Source of the DNA: Siphonodentalium dalli
Taxonomy: Eukaryota; Mollusca; Scaphopoda; Gadilida; Siphonodentaliidae
NCBI GenBank assembly: GCA_032622095.1
Contig: CP136066.1
Location: 102,571,319-102,635,318 of the forward strand
Direction: 5' to 3'
DNA: 64,000 bases
Made by a program: the position numbers and the translations under genes. The notes beneath the pieces are model-generated. The model was given only the letters and a program-made list of their open reading frames with translations. It ran no database searches and was not told where the DNA came from. Positions 46,750-59,624 of this stretch are shown here, one piece after another (within the stretch, counting starts at the first letter, position 1; each line of letters begins with the position of its first letter).

Positions 46750-47463
46750 TCAGAAAAGAAGCCACTCACAAATAAAACCTTGTTTGACTGACTGACAATT
46801 GACATCATTCATTTGGTAGTTATGTCTCTTCCTCAGCTCTACACAGTCTTCATTTGAATTGCTGGAACTCGGTTCTTCGGGATGCCACATGAACCATGCC
46901 ATCGGCTCGCCAGAGGTCATAACATAGCTTCCATCCACCTCTCTATCATTGCCATTGATCCACAATCCATCCAAATTGGTTCCTGACAGAATGCCAACTC
47001 CACTTGTAGTCAAATTCTCTATCTTCTTCCACTGGGCTTCATTTTCAAACACAAAAAGTTGTCCGCCTTTATCTTCACAATACTGCTTCGCTCTGTCAAA
47101 ATCTGTGCCCTCTTTGTAGATCTTGAATCCCTTCGATCCGATCAGATCGACACCCAGCACCTCCTCACGTCTGTACCCTGGTGCAATCGCTCCCGTCGGA
47201 ACACAGACGTCGTCAGCAGTGCAGGCATTGATGCCGATTGGTCCTGTCTTGTGCACTCGTTCACCATTAAGTGTAGCAGGGTCCGTTATAAGAAGGCATC
47301 GTTTGTTTCTAAAGTGAATATGGTCGCATGCCTCCTGATACATACAGAGTTTCCGACATCGTAGACGATTCTCTGTTTTCCTGATGAATACTTTATATGC
47401 CGCTATTTCCAAGGCTATCATGCACACAATGAAGACCACAAATGTTGTTACTATGGAAATCAT
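46750..47463 (-). CDS. membrane-anchored C-type lectin-like protein
   Basis: 237 codons from ATG 47463, apparently one exon. Residues 5-24 (VTTFVVFIVCMIALEIAAY) form a membrane anchor or signal peptide. Residues about 35-60 (CRKLCMYQEACDHIHF, then CLLI) form a PAN/apple-like Cys segment. The C-terminal CTLD, about 113-236, has the landmark KGFKIYKEGTDFDRAKQYCE, WINGNDREVDGSYV, a Ca-site-2-like EPSSSNSNEDCVEL (EPS where mannose binders have EPN) and MNDVNCQSVKQGFICE, where WND is replaced by MND. The fold Cys are kept. Sugar binding with altered specificity, or none, is possible. The protein is likely type II at the cell surface or secreted, as in many invertebrate immune lectins. Full-length and undamaged. 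Confidence 0.8.
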   Translation of the reverse strand: MISIVTTFVVFIVCMIALEIAAYKVFIRKTENRLRCRKLCMYQEACDHIHFRNKRCLLITDPATLNGERVHKTGPIGINACTADDVCVPTGAIAPGYRREEVLGVDLIGSKGFKIYKEGTDFDRAKQYCEDKGGQLFVFENEAQWKKIENLTTSGVGILSGTNLDGLWINGNDREVDGSYVMTSGEPMAWFMWHPEEPSSSNSNEDCVELRKRHNYQMNDVNCQSVKQGFICEWLLF

Positions 47464-48824
47464 TTTAGTCTAACTCTCAAACTGATATACAGGTTGAAAG
47501 GACGAAGAACATACCAGTTGCCATGGATTTTTTTCTGACATAAACTGGCCGGCATACCTATTCATTGATCCTCCATTACATGGTTCATGCATGCACATGC
47601 CTGTAGAAATAATTAACTGTTTCTCAATTCATCTCAATTTTATTTATGACACAAAAGTAGATATGCTGCCAACAAGACAAATTCATATCATCGACTGCTA
47701 AGGAACAAACCATATCATAATTGGTTCGTTTCAATGTCCCTCAAAGAAAGTGATTCTATTGGTCGAATGATTTCTGCTACATATGAGACCACCTAGAATA
47801 TAATTCTTTAAAATGGCACGCACTTGTGTGGATTAGGAATGTCATAGCCATTGTTGAGGTGCTACTTTATATGTGCACACAATTATATTCTATAAGCTTA
47901 GGCAACAGTTATTTAATAGCCTGGTTTTACACACAGTGTCACACACCCTCCCCCCATATTACAAACATTCTTTCTTAAAGACGGTCTATCGCTTCCCTGT
48001 CACAATTACAACAGCATAACTTTTATAAATACCGTTTTTAATGCTACAAGTATAGGTATTTTGTGAAAAGAATAGAGATAAAACTGAAGATTGTATACTT
48101 TATTTGTCTACAAAGGCATAATAAAGTGAATTATTTTTATCATAGTGGTATCTACAGTTTAAATGCAATTTGCTCAAAATTCAATTGAGTTTTCCTTCCT
48201 GGTTTTTAAGTTCCCTGGCTTTTTATTTTGCTATGAACGTTTTCACGGGGATTTCTGTTATAAAAATAGCCAATATAACTGTCCCGCTTATGAGAGAAAT
48301 TCTAAATAAAATTTATAGTAATTGACAGAAAATTATCCTGACATTTTATACCCCGGAATCTATATAAAATTTTATGGGAAGAGACAGTATAGTGTAAAAT
48401 ATAGCTATAAAATGAATAAATTATATCGTTTTCAAAAATCTTTCAAAATTCATGTGCATAATTATATAGCTTCCGGCCTTGTTTGGTGTTTATCGGATTT
48501 TAGGACGGTGATGAATATTTCCCTCTTATTTTTACTTTACCCCCACTCAAATGTTCGTAAACCACCCTTGAGTGCCAAACAACAGTACATTTTGGAATAA
48601 AGGTCGGCCGACCACAATGTCCCCCAACAACGTGCCAAGTCGATGCCGCTTTGTTAAAGAAAAAAATGTTGAAATGTTCTGAGTCGAAAGGGTTAATAAT
48701 TCCGTAAAAACATAATTTTTCCGTCATCTATATAAAAGTTGCACATCTCCAATATGAGGGTAACAATACTCTGAAGTTTCAAATATCTACGATCAAAACT
48801 GTAGGAGGAGTTGATTACACCATG
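47464..48824. other. 5' flank of the lectin gene; no gene recognised
   Basis: No TATA box could be called with confidence on the - strand. The rest is AT-rich. Confidence 0.4.
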
Positions 48825-49400
48825 AAGGTACCCTCATAAAGAAAATTATAAAAAAAAAATTCGAAAGGCCCATAACTCTGGGAAAAATCATTGGATCAAA
48901 CTCAACTTCGAACTTTACCTGTATTTTGATATGAATGACCCACACAAAAACAGAATTTCCAATTAAACAATCCAAACTTGAGTTATCATCCGGAAACCAA
49001 AGAAAAAAACAAGAAAAATTGAATTTTTTAAAGTTGAAAATCCCATAACTCCGAGAAAAATCATCGGATCAAACTCAAATTCGAACTTGACCTGTATTTT
49101 GATATCAATGACTCACACAAAAAACGGAATTTTCAATTGAACAGTCTAAATTTGAGTTATCATCTGGAAACCAAAGACAAATGAAGATAAATTGAATTTT
49201 CGAAAAAAGACCATAACTCTAGGAAAAATCATCGGATCAAACTCAAATTCGAACTCATCCTGTATCTTGATATGATTGATCCACATAAAAACGGTATTTG
49301 CAATTAATTGATCCAAACTTGAGATATCATCCGGAAACCGAAAAAGTGAGAAATTTTCTAAGTAAAAAAAAGTTTTTAAAAAACGTGGAAATAACTCCAT
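48825..49400. repeat. about 170-bp tandem repeat, three to four copies
   Basis: Each unit has CCATAACTC.G.GAAAAATC, ATCGGATCAAACTCAA.TTC, CTGTATTTTGATAT and TTGAGTTATCATC.GGAAAC. Copies begin near 48870, 49045 and 49210, and a partial fourth near 49385. Confidence 0.8.
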
Positions 49401-49660
49401 AAAAGAACATCGGATCAAACCCAGAATTGCAGAGCACCTGTGTTCTTGGTTGAGACACCTACATACCAAGTTTCAATCAAATCGGATCGGATAATTACTG
49501 GAGTTATAGCTCCGGACGGATGGACGGACGGGACGGGGCTGATTAAAACAGTCCCTCCAAAAAAAAAATTGGGGAACAATAACAGTACAGGGTGGACATT
49601 TTGAAAAACTAAATAACAGTACATGGTGGAATAACAGTACAGGGTGGAACAGCTTTTGAA
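49400..49660. repeat. GGACGGACGGG-tailed repeat end and AACAGTACAGGGTGGA triplet
   Basis: ACCAAGTTTCAATCAAATCG, GGAGTTATAGCTCCGGACGG and a short GGAC-rich run resemble the ends of dispersed repeats common in marine invertebrates. Three copies of AACAGTACA.GGTGGA follow at 49580-49650. Confidence 0.5.
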
Positions 49661-50265
49661 TTTTCATTCGCAACATGGAGAGTTACTTACCGGTATGAGT
49701 TTTACAGACTGTTCCACTCTGGATATGGATACACATAAGCACAATGTTTTTGTTTTAGCTATGATATATTATATTGTTTTCCAATCTCAAGTCCCGCTTC
49801 ATTTTTTTATTCCCATTGAAGATTGGCCGATTGTTTCGCATATTTTTCGGCCAAAAAATCACTAACATACAGGGCCAAATAACGACCATACACGTGGGAA
49901 ATTTATCCGGAAATTAATAAGCGTACATGTATGCACCAGAGAGCAGGCGATATATTGGTGTGGCCTTATTATTTTCGATAGTCATTTGCAGGCTACATCA
50001 TCTAGTGAATGTGAATTTCACCCTCAATATTCTCCTTTATCGTCAGCAGTTGACAACTCAATAGAACCATTGTGCATGGACACTTTCAATAGTCCTCTAT
50101 AGAGTATAGCGTGTATAGTATGGTGATAAGAATATGTGAAGTATACTGCAAACTAGAAGATGAGTTGGATATCTCAAGATGTTGCTGTCACTATAATATA
50201 ACTTGCTTCTATCAAAAAGAATATATATTTAGGTGGTGCTAAGGTGACAAAAGTTTTTCCATCAT

Positions 50266-50536
50266 TTAACCCTTTCATGGTGGGAGCTGTACTGGTACAG
50301 CATTAAATATCCTGTGCTAGTGTAATCTCTTATATATGCGAGTCTCCCATGGGGAGCTTTGCATATATAAGAGAATGCACTGGCTTACAAGATCAAGGTA
50401 AATATTGTTAGGCCAATGCATTCTCTTATATATACAATGCTCCCTAAGGGAGAATCGCATATATAAGAGAATGCATTGGCACAGGGTTTTCGAAAAATTT
50501 CAGTTGGCTCTATCGATCCAGTCATGGAAGGGTTAA
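50266..50536. mobile_element. 271-bp TTAA-flanked double-hairpin MITE
   Basis: TTAA at 50266-50269 and 50533-50536; ends CCCTTTCATGGTGGGAGC and CCAGTCATGGAAGGG. Two hairpins with CTCTTATATATGCGAG-type arms (about 50325-50385 and 50407-50480) are separated by the TAACAATATT spacer. 49661-50265 to the left holds nothing recognisable. Confidence 0.75.
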
Positions 50537-51004
50537 AGGGTGCCCAAGGTCGTCACAGCGAGTAAATGTGAAAAAGATTAAGAATGTCCATAAAACAAAT
50601 ATCATCAAGAATGACTTGCAAAAATAGATATATTGACTATAAATAATATATATATACCACATGTTGAAAGCATTGTTATGTAAACATTACTTTCACAGCA
50701 ATTTGTCAAAAAACATATTGATTACTGCACAGGTAATTCGAATATTTAAGTTTATAAATCTGCTTTCAGAATATTTTGCAATGCCTGAACCTTTTCCAAT
50801 GTTTATATTTACAATTTGATTGGACTTTGCTATGTTATTGGGATAATTGGACTTTGATTGGAAACATGGCTGTAACAGTAATGTTACATAATACTGGTTT
50901 TGACGTGTGAAATCTGGTCATTGGAGAATTATTTATAATAATAATAAGAATAAGTTGATTCATTTTTACATGTACTTGTTGATGATAGTTCGTTTTTATG
51001 CGAA

Positions 51005-51175
51005 TTTATGAGAGAATGCATTAGTCTAACAATATTTACCTTGACCTTGTAAGCCAGTGCATTCTCTTATATATCCGAGGCTCCCAATGGCAGACTTGCA
51101 TGTATAAGAGAATGCACTGGCACAGGACCTGTAATGCTTCACCAGCTCTGCTCCCGTCTCGAAAGGTTTAAAAAA
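51005..51175. repeat. partial double-hairpin MITE
   Basis: It shares the spacer and right hairpin of 50266-50536 (AGCCAGTGCATTCTCTTATA mirrored by TATAAGAGAATGCACTGGCA) and a diverged right end CTCCCGTCTCGAAAGG. The left hairpin is reduced to ATGAGAGAATGCATTAG. Confidence 0.65.
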
Positions 51176-51829
51176 ATCTCTGGAAATTCATAGGTACAGT
51201 TGAATTTCAGAGTGAGATAATTCATGAATCACCATTGGGTGATATATTTTTTAACAGAAAACGAAATTGTGCTGAGCCGTTGCTGCAACCTAAAGAAACA
51301 CACAACACATAGAAGCTGATATTGTTGAGGCTATCACACTCATTTATTTAACGTTTCCTTTAACCAGGACACACAAGACCTTGTATGAGAAAATTATGAA
51401 ATCTGAACATGAAAATTGCAAAATCCTATCATCTAGACTGGCCTTAAGCTTGTAAAGTGTTGGAAATTTCCAACCTGAAACTAGGGCCCTGCGAATCGGT
51501 AATATGGCAACCGAATCGAATAGCAGCCGATGTCGACACCGAATCGAATCTTCGCAGGGCCCAACCTGACACCCGCCCAAAGGTTTGAAAATTTCAGTCC
51601 AAAATTTTGACCAAAAGTAGGAAAATATGCAAATGTTGGTCTAAAACAAGTAACCCAGTTTTACCCACTAATAAATTGTTGGAAAATCAATCTACGAAAA
51701 CAATTAAACTTTTTGCTGATGTGAAATTTCCAACTAATGTTGTATCAGGTATGAAATTTCCAACTGCTGAAAATTTTGACTAAAGTTGGGAGAGGGTGAC
51801 ACCCCCACACTCAGTCACCACATCCCTGA

Positions 51830-52022
51830 TTGGAATGGTCTATTATGCAGCTGGAGGATGTTCAGAAAATATAAGCAGACCCAGACAGATGAACAGATTC
51901 ATATTCATTGGTGGGAAATGTTCAGATAATAAGTTCAACAAAACGGCCCAAAACATTAGTTTAACTTATTATCAAAACATTGCCAAAGGGAACTACTCAT
52001 CAATGTGTATTTAGTAAAGGGG
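51830..52022. repeat. MITE copy, ATAATAAGTTCAACAAA family
   Basis: It contains TTCAGATAATAAGTTCAACA, an inverted partner TAGTTTAACTTATTAT, and the CTACTCATCAATG.GTATTT tail ending AAAGGGGT. Eroded relative to 12689-12935. 51176-51829 to the left shows only a short mirrored CCTGCGAA..CGAATCG pair at 51489-51560. Confidence 0.5.
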
Positions 52023-52208
52023 TCAGACTCAATTTAGTGTATGTTTACAGCCTGGAACATTTACCCAATAAATTTCCATTGCAATTCCTCACTGATCCCA
52101 TTTGTTTGGTGTTTTTATGTGTACCCATAAGGTAGCAAATATGTTTGTTTTGAAAACCATTAACTGTTGTTTTCTTTTATCAAGAAAATAAACCAATGCT
52201 TGCCCTAG

Positions 52209-52466
52209 TTAAAGGTACTCAATCCTATCAGACGTTCCAAAATTACTATTTATTGGTAATAATAACCACTTGATTTTAGAGTTATCCATCTTTATATGCA
52301 AGACCGTCCGTTTGAACACATGTTTCTGCCCCACAAACAACTGAAATAACAAACTTCAAAAATTGACTTTGACTGGTAGGTTCCTCGACTCGAATCAAAT
52401 ATTTTTTACCCCCGAAGCCAAAGAAATAGTAATTTAGGAGCGTCTGATCGGATTGAGTACCTTTAA
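52209..52466. mobile_element. 258-bp TTAA/AGGTACTC MITE
   Basis: TTAA at 52209-52212 and 52463-52466, ends AGGTACTCAATCCTATCAGA and TGATCGGATTGAGTACCT. The interior matches the 42126 copy. Confidence 0.75.
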
Positions 52467-53161
52467 ATGCTCTACCTTTTCTATAAATTCACTAGTTTGA
52501 TAATATTGCTTTGATTATTGAAGATTTGACATTTGCAATGGTTACCAATTAAATACAGAAGCAACCGGTCTCGACACCACCTTAACTATTTTTCTCTGTT
52601 AGCTATCAGTGACGGGTGGAGCGATATCTAATAAACAATGTCATATTGATTGAAAATTTCTGCGCACATACTTCTTCTTTAAACTTACCATTTTCTATAT
52701 TCAATTGATGCCTGTAACTGTTGTTCTACTGTCTGCAACAAGCACGTCCTCGTGGCCTCTTGTAAGATGACACTTGAATGCAAACCACTCTTGATATTTC
52801 CAAGAGTAGTAAATGAAGTGTGTTAAAATGTAATATTCAATATTCTAAACAGTAAATAGTGCGTGGAACGTGTTTTACCAAACATCTTGTGTTTGTGGTA
52901 CTAGTATATACTTGGATCAATTAAAGGAAATTGGTTCTGTTAGCAAACATACAGGGACATGAAGCCATGGGTGATTGTGGGATGGGTGTCCTTCAAATTT
53001 CCTATTGCATCTTTCCGCCGTGGATCTTGACTTGATCTTTATTTCTATTTTTGTTTTGGTTTACAAAATCAATTTTGCTTTTCATTTAGATACCAGTTTC
53101 TACCATCCTAAAGTAACTACTCACCAATGACTATTTTGTAAAGAAACTCAAACTCAAACTT

Positions 53162-53250
53162 CAATTCCATGTGGAGAACAGAATATATTGTTCAATTCCA
53201 TGTGGAGAACAGAATATATTGTTCAATTCCATGTGGAGAACAGAATATTT
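53162..53250. repeat. 31-bp tandem repeat, three copies
   Basis: CAATTCCATGTGGAGAACAG plus AATATATTGTT is repeated almost perfectly. The surrounding 52467-53691 shows no gene. Confidence 0.9.
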
Positions 53251-53691
53251 TTAATATATAATATTATTAAGGGACTTCAATGTGGGCTCCAGCGAAATAG
53301 CATAAACTTTATAAATGTATGTGAAATAACTATCATCAACAACTACATGTAAAAAATAGATTGCATTTCTTCTTATTTTCATTATTATTAATTCCCCAAT
53401 AATGAGATCTTGCATATTGAAACCATTGTTATGTCAACATTACTGTTACAGTAACATTACCAATCAAAGACCATTTAGATTCCAAAGTTTAGTCAAAACT
53501 TGACGGTAAACATTGGAAAATGTCAAAGCATTGAAAACTATTCTGAAAATATTTTCATTGGAGAGCTATCAATAATTAATATAAGAGCCAAGTTTATCTG
53601 TTTCTACATGTTCTTTGTGATGATGTTTTAAGACTTTTATAATTTTTGCACAATTACCCACTGCGAGTGCCTTATGTCCCTTTAACCCTCT

Positions 53692-53795
53692 TTGGAACAA
53701 ATACTCATTGATGAGTAGTTCACTTGAGCATTGTTCAGATAATAAGTACAACAAGCAGTCTATTCCAATGTATACTTCCATACTGAATGGGTTAA
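53692..53795. mobile_element. 104-bp TTAA MITE
   Basis: TTAA at 53692-53695 and 53792-53795, ends CCCTCTTTGGAACAA and ATACTGAATGGG. The interior ACTCATTGATGAGTAG and AGATAATAAGTACAACAAGC place it in the ATAATAAGTTCAACAAA family, in inverted orientation. An AT run follows at about 53823-53845. Confidence 0.6.
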
Positions 53796-53821
53796 TCCAT
53801 CTAGTAAGTAAAGCCCGTTAA

Positions 53822-53853
<32 letters not shown>

Positions 53854-55429
53854 ATATATATGTTTGTTAATTTGAGCAAGAAGGATCAAAATGTGCACGT
53901 AGGGGCTGCTTCAAAATGTGCGCAAAGCACAAAGGGGCCGCAGGTCACACCAACGCTGAATAAAGGCTCCCAACGGGAGCCTGTTTCAGCTAGTATACAA
54001 TATTTATGCATGTCGTACAGTGAGAAAACGAAGGAAACTGTAAGTAGAAAATATCTTTTAATAAATATATATATAACATGAAAACTATGGGCGGCCATTC
54101 GGTCGGAAATTACATGAAATAAAAGTTAATGGTGGATTGTGAAAACAATAGTCTCTATTTTCAAACCAATAGTCGTTCTTGGATTCAATAAGAGACAGTT
54201 CCGTTTCAATAGCCATATTTTCTTAATCAATGGCCATCTTTTTCAAACCAATAGACTCCATTTCCAAACCAATAATCGTTCTTGGATTCAATAAGAGACA
54301 GTTCCGTTTCAATCAGTTTCAATAGCCATATTTTCTTAATCAATGGCCATCTATTTCAAACGAATAGACTCCATTTCCAAACCAATAATCGTTCTTGGAT
54401 TCAATAAGAGACAGTTCCGTTTTAATATATATAGATTCGTAATCAATGTTGACCGATGCAAAATTAATGTTCTATTTTAATTTAATAGTATTCACTGTTC
54501 AACTAATATCTAATAACACACAATTAGTAAGATTCGCGCATATTCAATAAACGTACACTCCGTTTCAATAGCCACATTTTCTTAATCAATAAAGATATTT
54601 CAAACCAATAGGCGATTTCTCACGAGCAATGATTATCGTTATAAAACTAATAGACCTTATTGTCATTCTTATATTTAAAAGATATCAATTATCACCAATG
54701 CAAAATTAATGACGTTCTTTCAATTAAATAGGTTTCGTATTCCAACCAATATCTAATTGCGCAATCTACTATTTCCTGTCAAACCAATGATTAGGAATTC
54801 GAAATCAATGATTAAAACGTGAAATAACGCTAGGGGTCTCTGATGGCGATGTTTGAAGAAACTTTATTCATGTGACGTCAGAAATATATAAATAAACATG
54901 GGAATTCCTAATGTCATGTCGGTGTGACGATTTGCAGTAGTTCACTCGGTGAAAATCAAACGACGATAAATATTCACTATGGTCCACTATAACACAGTGG
55001 AGTAGATTAAATACAAATTTCAAGACAATTATTAAAATTGTCTGTCTAAAGCATGAAACTTTGCACATATGTACATATTTACATACGTATTGGTATTAGA
55101 TATGGAGCCACGCTGGAATTTCACTTTAACCACTCTTTTAAGGGGTTTTCCAAATTTAAAGAGTGTTTCGTGGTTATATAATTTACTAAATGTCGCAAGT
55201 AATCTTATCATGAAATATACGAATTAAAATTAGGCATATTCAGTACGTATGACTCTGTGAGATATAATGCCACATTTTTAGGGTAAAATTGAAACTCCCC
55301 GCCCAAGATGGTCGTCAAAATGACAGCTGAAAGAGAGAATTTGACATTTTTTCGCTAATATCTTCTAGATCAGGTTCTGCTGTATGGAACTGGTTCGGAA
55401 ATGTGACTTCATTTTGTATTGCTCATGTT

Positions 55430-57603
55430 TTTTTTTGGTTTTTTTAAAAATATTTTTATTGCGACAAAATATATAGTCTTACAAAACATAACGTTGACAT
55501 TACACATGGTAGATTTGTATCAATAGAAATTCAGGAATATTGTATTGTGTAATATAATTTAACTTGTCATTTTCCCCCCATAATTTTGGACCCGGGTGGG
55601 GAAGGGGGGGGGGGGGCAAAAGAAAAAAACGACCAATGTTTTATTCACTATTCTATATATAACGATGTATACTATAAGTTATTGTTCAAGTTTGTATTGT
55701 ATATTGCTGTTATTTGGAATCAGAAAATTGGATCTCTAATATTAATTATGTTACACCAGCAGCATATATATTTGATTGCTTGCCGAAAACCAATGTCAGG
55801 GTGTGTTGGTGCGTTACGCAGGTTTTAGGGTTGGCATGTGCAGTCACACATTAAATTAAAATAGTTCTTCTAGATAAGACCATCTTTGTTTAAATTTAGT
55901 GTATTGACCTTTATTATAATAAAAAACACGCTCAGAATGGAAATATAAACTAAGTTCTTTTTTAAGTCCGGTGAGGTTTGGCATAGAGTTATTCATCTTT
56001 GATCTATAAATGTGATATCTAACAAAGATAAGAAGGAATATTATCCAAGGACTGGTATATTTTCCAGGGCGGCTGCTAAATATTGCAGTTTCACGTGTGA
56101 GTTGTAATCTAGTACTCGTATTATGAAATACCCAATTTTCGACCGTATTCCAAAAATATTGTATGTTTGGACATTCCCAGAAAATGTGAATGATCGATTC
56201 AGTATTAGATTTACAGAAGGTACATGAGTCGTCGTCAGATATTTTCATTTTTTTCAAAAGTTGTTTTGTACCGATGATATGTGTATTTATTCGGTATTGG
56301 AACCACTTAAGTTTGGTATCGGTGACGTAAATAAATGGGCATCTATATACTTCAGTCCAGAACTCGACATTATATGTTCGGTTCAACTTTCGTTCCCATT
56401 TACTTATTTGTTTATGGGGTGATTCAATTGGTAACATTGTTTTATACGTGGATTTAGCACTGTTCGGAGCAAGTAAATTTATTAATTGAAATGGTATATG
56501 AGGGCGCAAAACCCTGTCGCTTTTACTTAAAAATTTATCTCTTTTCTTGATTGATTTTACAATTCCGTTAAAAGTTAGAAAGTCGATGTTTGTTTTGTGT
56601 AGAGCGTTAAATTCTTCCTGTGACAGGTACTTTCCTAAATTGTCTTGAAAATCGAATATGTATATAAGCTTATCAGTCATGAACAGTTTCAATCGTGGCT
56701 TCACCAGTTTTACTGTATCCTCGAATCCTACTAAAGGTGTAGTGAGGAGATCACATTGACTCACCGGTGCTAGTTTGTCACAGTACAGAATCCAGGCATT
56801 TACTACATCTTTCCAGAAATTGTTATCAAGTGTTTTAGATTGGTTTTTTAAAATTGTAGATGACATTAGATACCAACTATTACAAAATATACTACAAGAG
56901 TGTTCGAAAACTGTAACCCAGGAAGCCCGTTGTGTGATAGCTCGCTTAACCCATGATATCTTCATAGAATTTATGAAAGTCTTAATATCAATCATTTTAC
57001 ACCCACCAGAAGCATAGTTCTGAGTGAGCAGTTTTCTACTTATTCTATCTGGACCTTGGTTCCAAATGAAACCAAAGAGCAGTTTATTTAATTTTTTTAT
57101 ATATTCATCTGTGGGGTTCGGTAGTGCAAGGAACAGGTGTACTAATTTTGAAATAGCTAGCGATTTGACAACAGTTATTTTACCGAGAACAGTTAGGTTA
57201 CGTTTACTCCACATTGCCAGTATGTTCTTTAATTGCATAAGCCCGTTTGTAAAATTTATGTCAATCATACGTTTAGTGTCATGATGAAATTCTATACCAA
57301 GTATTTTAAAGGTTTCTGGATTCCAGTTTAATTTCCATCGGTCACATATCTGTTCCGTGCTGTCTGCCTTTGTACCAATCCACACTGCGTGTGTTTTGTC
57401 ATAATTAATTTTTAGACCCGATACATATTTATAGTTATCAAGTACTTTCATAGCTGCTTCTAGAGACTCTGGTGACCCATCGAGGAAAAGAGATGTATCA
57501 TCGGCATATTGCGACATTCTTATATTCTTATTACCAACATTGATACCATTTATGTTTTTTGAGAATCGTACCATAATACCAAGAATTTCTGCACATAATA
57601 AAA
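55430..57603 (-). mobile_element. 5'-truncated L1/Tx1-like LINE with 31-bp TSD
   Basis: A 31-bp identical segment flanks the insert (55399-55429 and 57604-57634). The poly-T at 55428-55450 is the poly-A tail of a - strand insertion. The left copy of the host element has the single, uninserted target at 32544-32574. Insertion by target-primed reverse transcription with 5' truncation explains all of this. Confidence 0.9.
55856..57601 (-). pseudogene. LINE reverse transcriptase, C-terminal part (L1/Tx1-like)
   Basis: The frame is open from the truncation point (LLCAEILGIMVRF) with no internal stop to TAA at the end. It holds the RT catalytic box MSQYADDTSLFLDG (intact YADD), then LKINYDKTHAVWIG and LNWNPETFKILGIEF, typical of the L1/Tx1 group. 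The C-terminal zinc-knuckle-like CTFCKSNTESIIHIFWEC follows near residue 455-475. The endonuclease and the first RT motifs are missing because of 5' truncation, so it cannot function. The long undamaged frame points to a recent insertion. Confidence 0.85.
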
Positions 57604-57814
57604 AAATGTGACTTCATTTTGTATTGCTCATGTTAAGAGATAATTGGAGCAATGAATATATGTCATTCGCATGATCCAAGTCCCTCCCGATCCCTCAATA
57701 ATTCGATTATACATAACTCGGTATGAAATTTAACCAAATATCACCGTTAAGAATCTAGTCATATTTTAACAAGAATTTGACAGAACTTTGCAAATTATGA
57801 CATACAACTACTTA

Positions 57815-59073
57815 TGAATTTTTGCGCTTAAGTGCAAATAATTTACGTTTAATCACAAATCATTTGCGCTTAAGTGCAAATAGAAATTAATGCATTGATC
57901 TCCCTGAATTAATTTTAAATGGCATAGGCCTAACACATCACTCAAGCATGCCTGAAAATAGCGTGTCTGTAATTTGCAGAATGAGGTCCCCAGAGGGTTA
58001 ATTTAGTGATGCTACCCTGCATAGCGGGCTAGCATAACTAAATTCACCCTCTGGGGACCTCATTCTGCTTAGGCCTCATCTCTGGGAAGTAACTATGGTA
58101 TCAAATTAACATTGTTTTTAGTTAAGTTTTCCCATCTGGGAAGTTTCTATATCGCCTAATTTGCAGAAGATAAAATCCATAATCGAGGCTCCCAATGGGT
58201 GAACATCACTAACTTCAACAGGGGAACTTCAATCTGATCCTATGTCTGCCATAGCTGTTGAGGGCCTAAGCAGAATGAGGTCCCCAGAGGGTGAATTTAG
58301 TGATGCTAGCCCGCTATGCGGGGTAGCGTCACTAAATTCACCCTCTGTGGACTTCATTCTGCAAATGACAGACACGCTATTTGCATGCTTGCACTCAAGT
58401 CTATATAGGCCCATCATATGAGGGAAGCAATCCCCAGTGATCCCTAGATACCTTTTATGACCATGGACATGGTATAGATCTGTACAGGATATGTCTCTTT
58501 TATAAAATGTACTAGATCTCTGGGATGGAGACACAAATTCTTAGGGACAGGGATGCCGATAATATGAAAATATGTTTCCCCCCTATTTCTATTCAATAAG
58601 TACACCACGAGGGGAGCAAGCCCCCAATAACCCCTAATTCCCCTTCTATGACCATGGAAATGGTATATATTTGTGCAGGAGATGTCCCTTTAATAAAATA
58701 TACTAGAGCTCTGGGAGTGAGGCACCAATTTTTGGGACACCAGAGACAGAGATGCTTTTGACTTTTCAACTTTCGAGTCTGTATGGGCTACTACTATATG
58801 GGGCCATAATAATATACTATGAGATGGACTCCATCATTCACAATCAGAGGGAAGTAAGGGAGTGTTAGGTATTTGCACTTAAGCGCAAATCATTTACACT
58901 TAAGCGCAAATGATTTTCGCTTAAGCGCAAACAAATTGATAGACACATATTTGTGCTTAAGCGCAAATGACATTCGCTTAAGCCCAAATGATTTATGCTT
59001 AAGCGCAAATATTTGCGCTTAATATTTGTGCTTGAGCGCAAATAAATAATAAATGTGAAAAGGGCCTCCCATA
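57815..59073. mobile_element. TATGGGAGGCCC element, right-arm counterpart
   Basis: Inverted counterpart of 31141-32357, ending AGGGCCTCCCATA at 59073. The array next to that end is longer here (58870-59045) than in the left copy, showing expansion or loss after duplication. Confidence 0.6.
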
Positions 59074-59624
59074 GTAAGAGGGGACTCTAAATTTCTTGAA
59101 CATTGAAATTCCCTTTGTTTGAGAATTTGTACATGTTTATATTGAACATTCTCAGTAAATAATGATTCTGTGTGTTTGTGTGTTTCAAAAGAAATCAGAA
59201 TAAATTGTTATTGTTTTTAAGTATTGGTTATAGATAACAGTTAATTAGATTGACTCCCCTATTCCCAGATGCATCCTTACTGTGGAAGACCAATCGCCCG
59301 GCGATTCACCCAGGTCTGTTGGATGGCTCAAACGACTTTTCCTACTATGGCCAGTTTGTACCCTTGATTTGATTGACACATTTAATTGTTTGGTACCATG
59401 TTTTTGGTCATTTCACACAATATATTGGTATGTTTCGTTGATTCCCGAAAATGATGATTGGTCATTCGTATGTGAAAAATTATTTAAATCGTGTTAACTT
59501 AATGAAAGCGAACATGTTCATGATTTAACGTTCGTGATGATGACAACCCGTCATTTACATGTTAACATATTTCTTTCTTTTTTTTGCGAAACAAAATGAA
59601 CAAATTGAAATTGTCGCGACAAAG

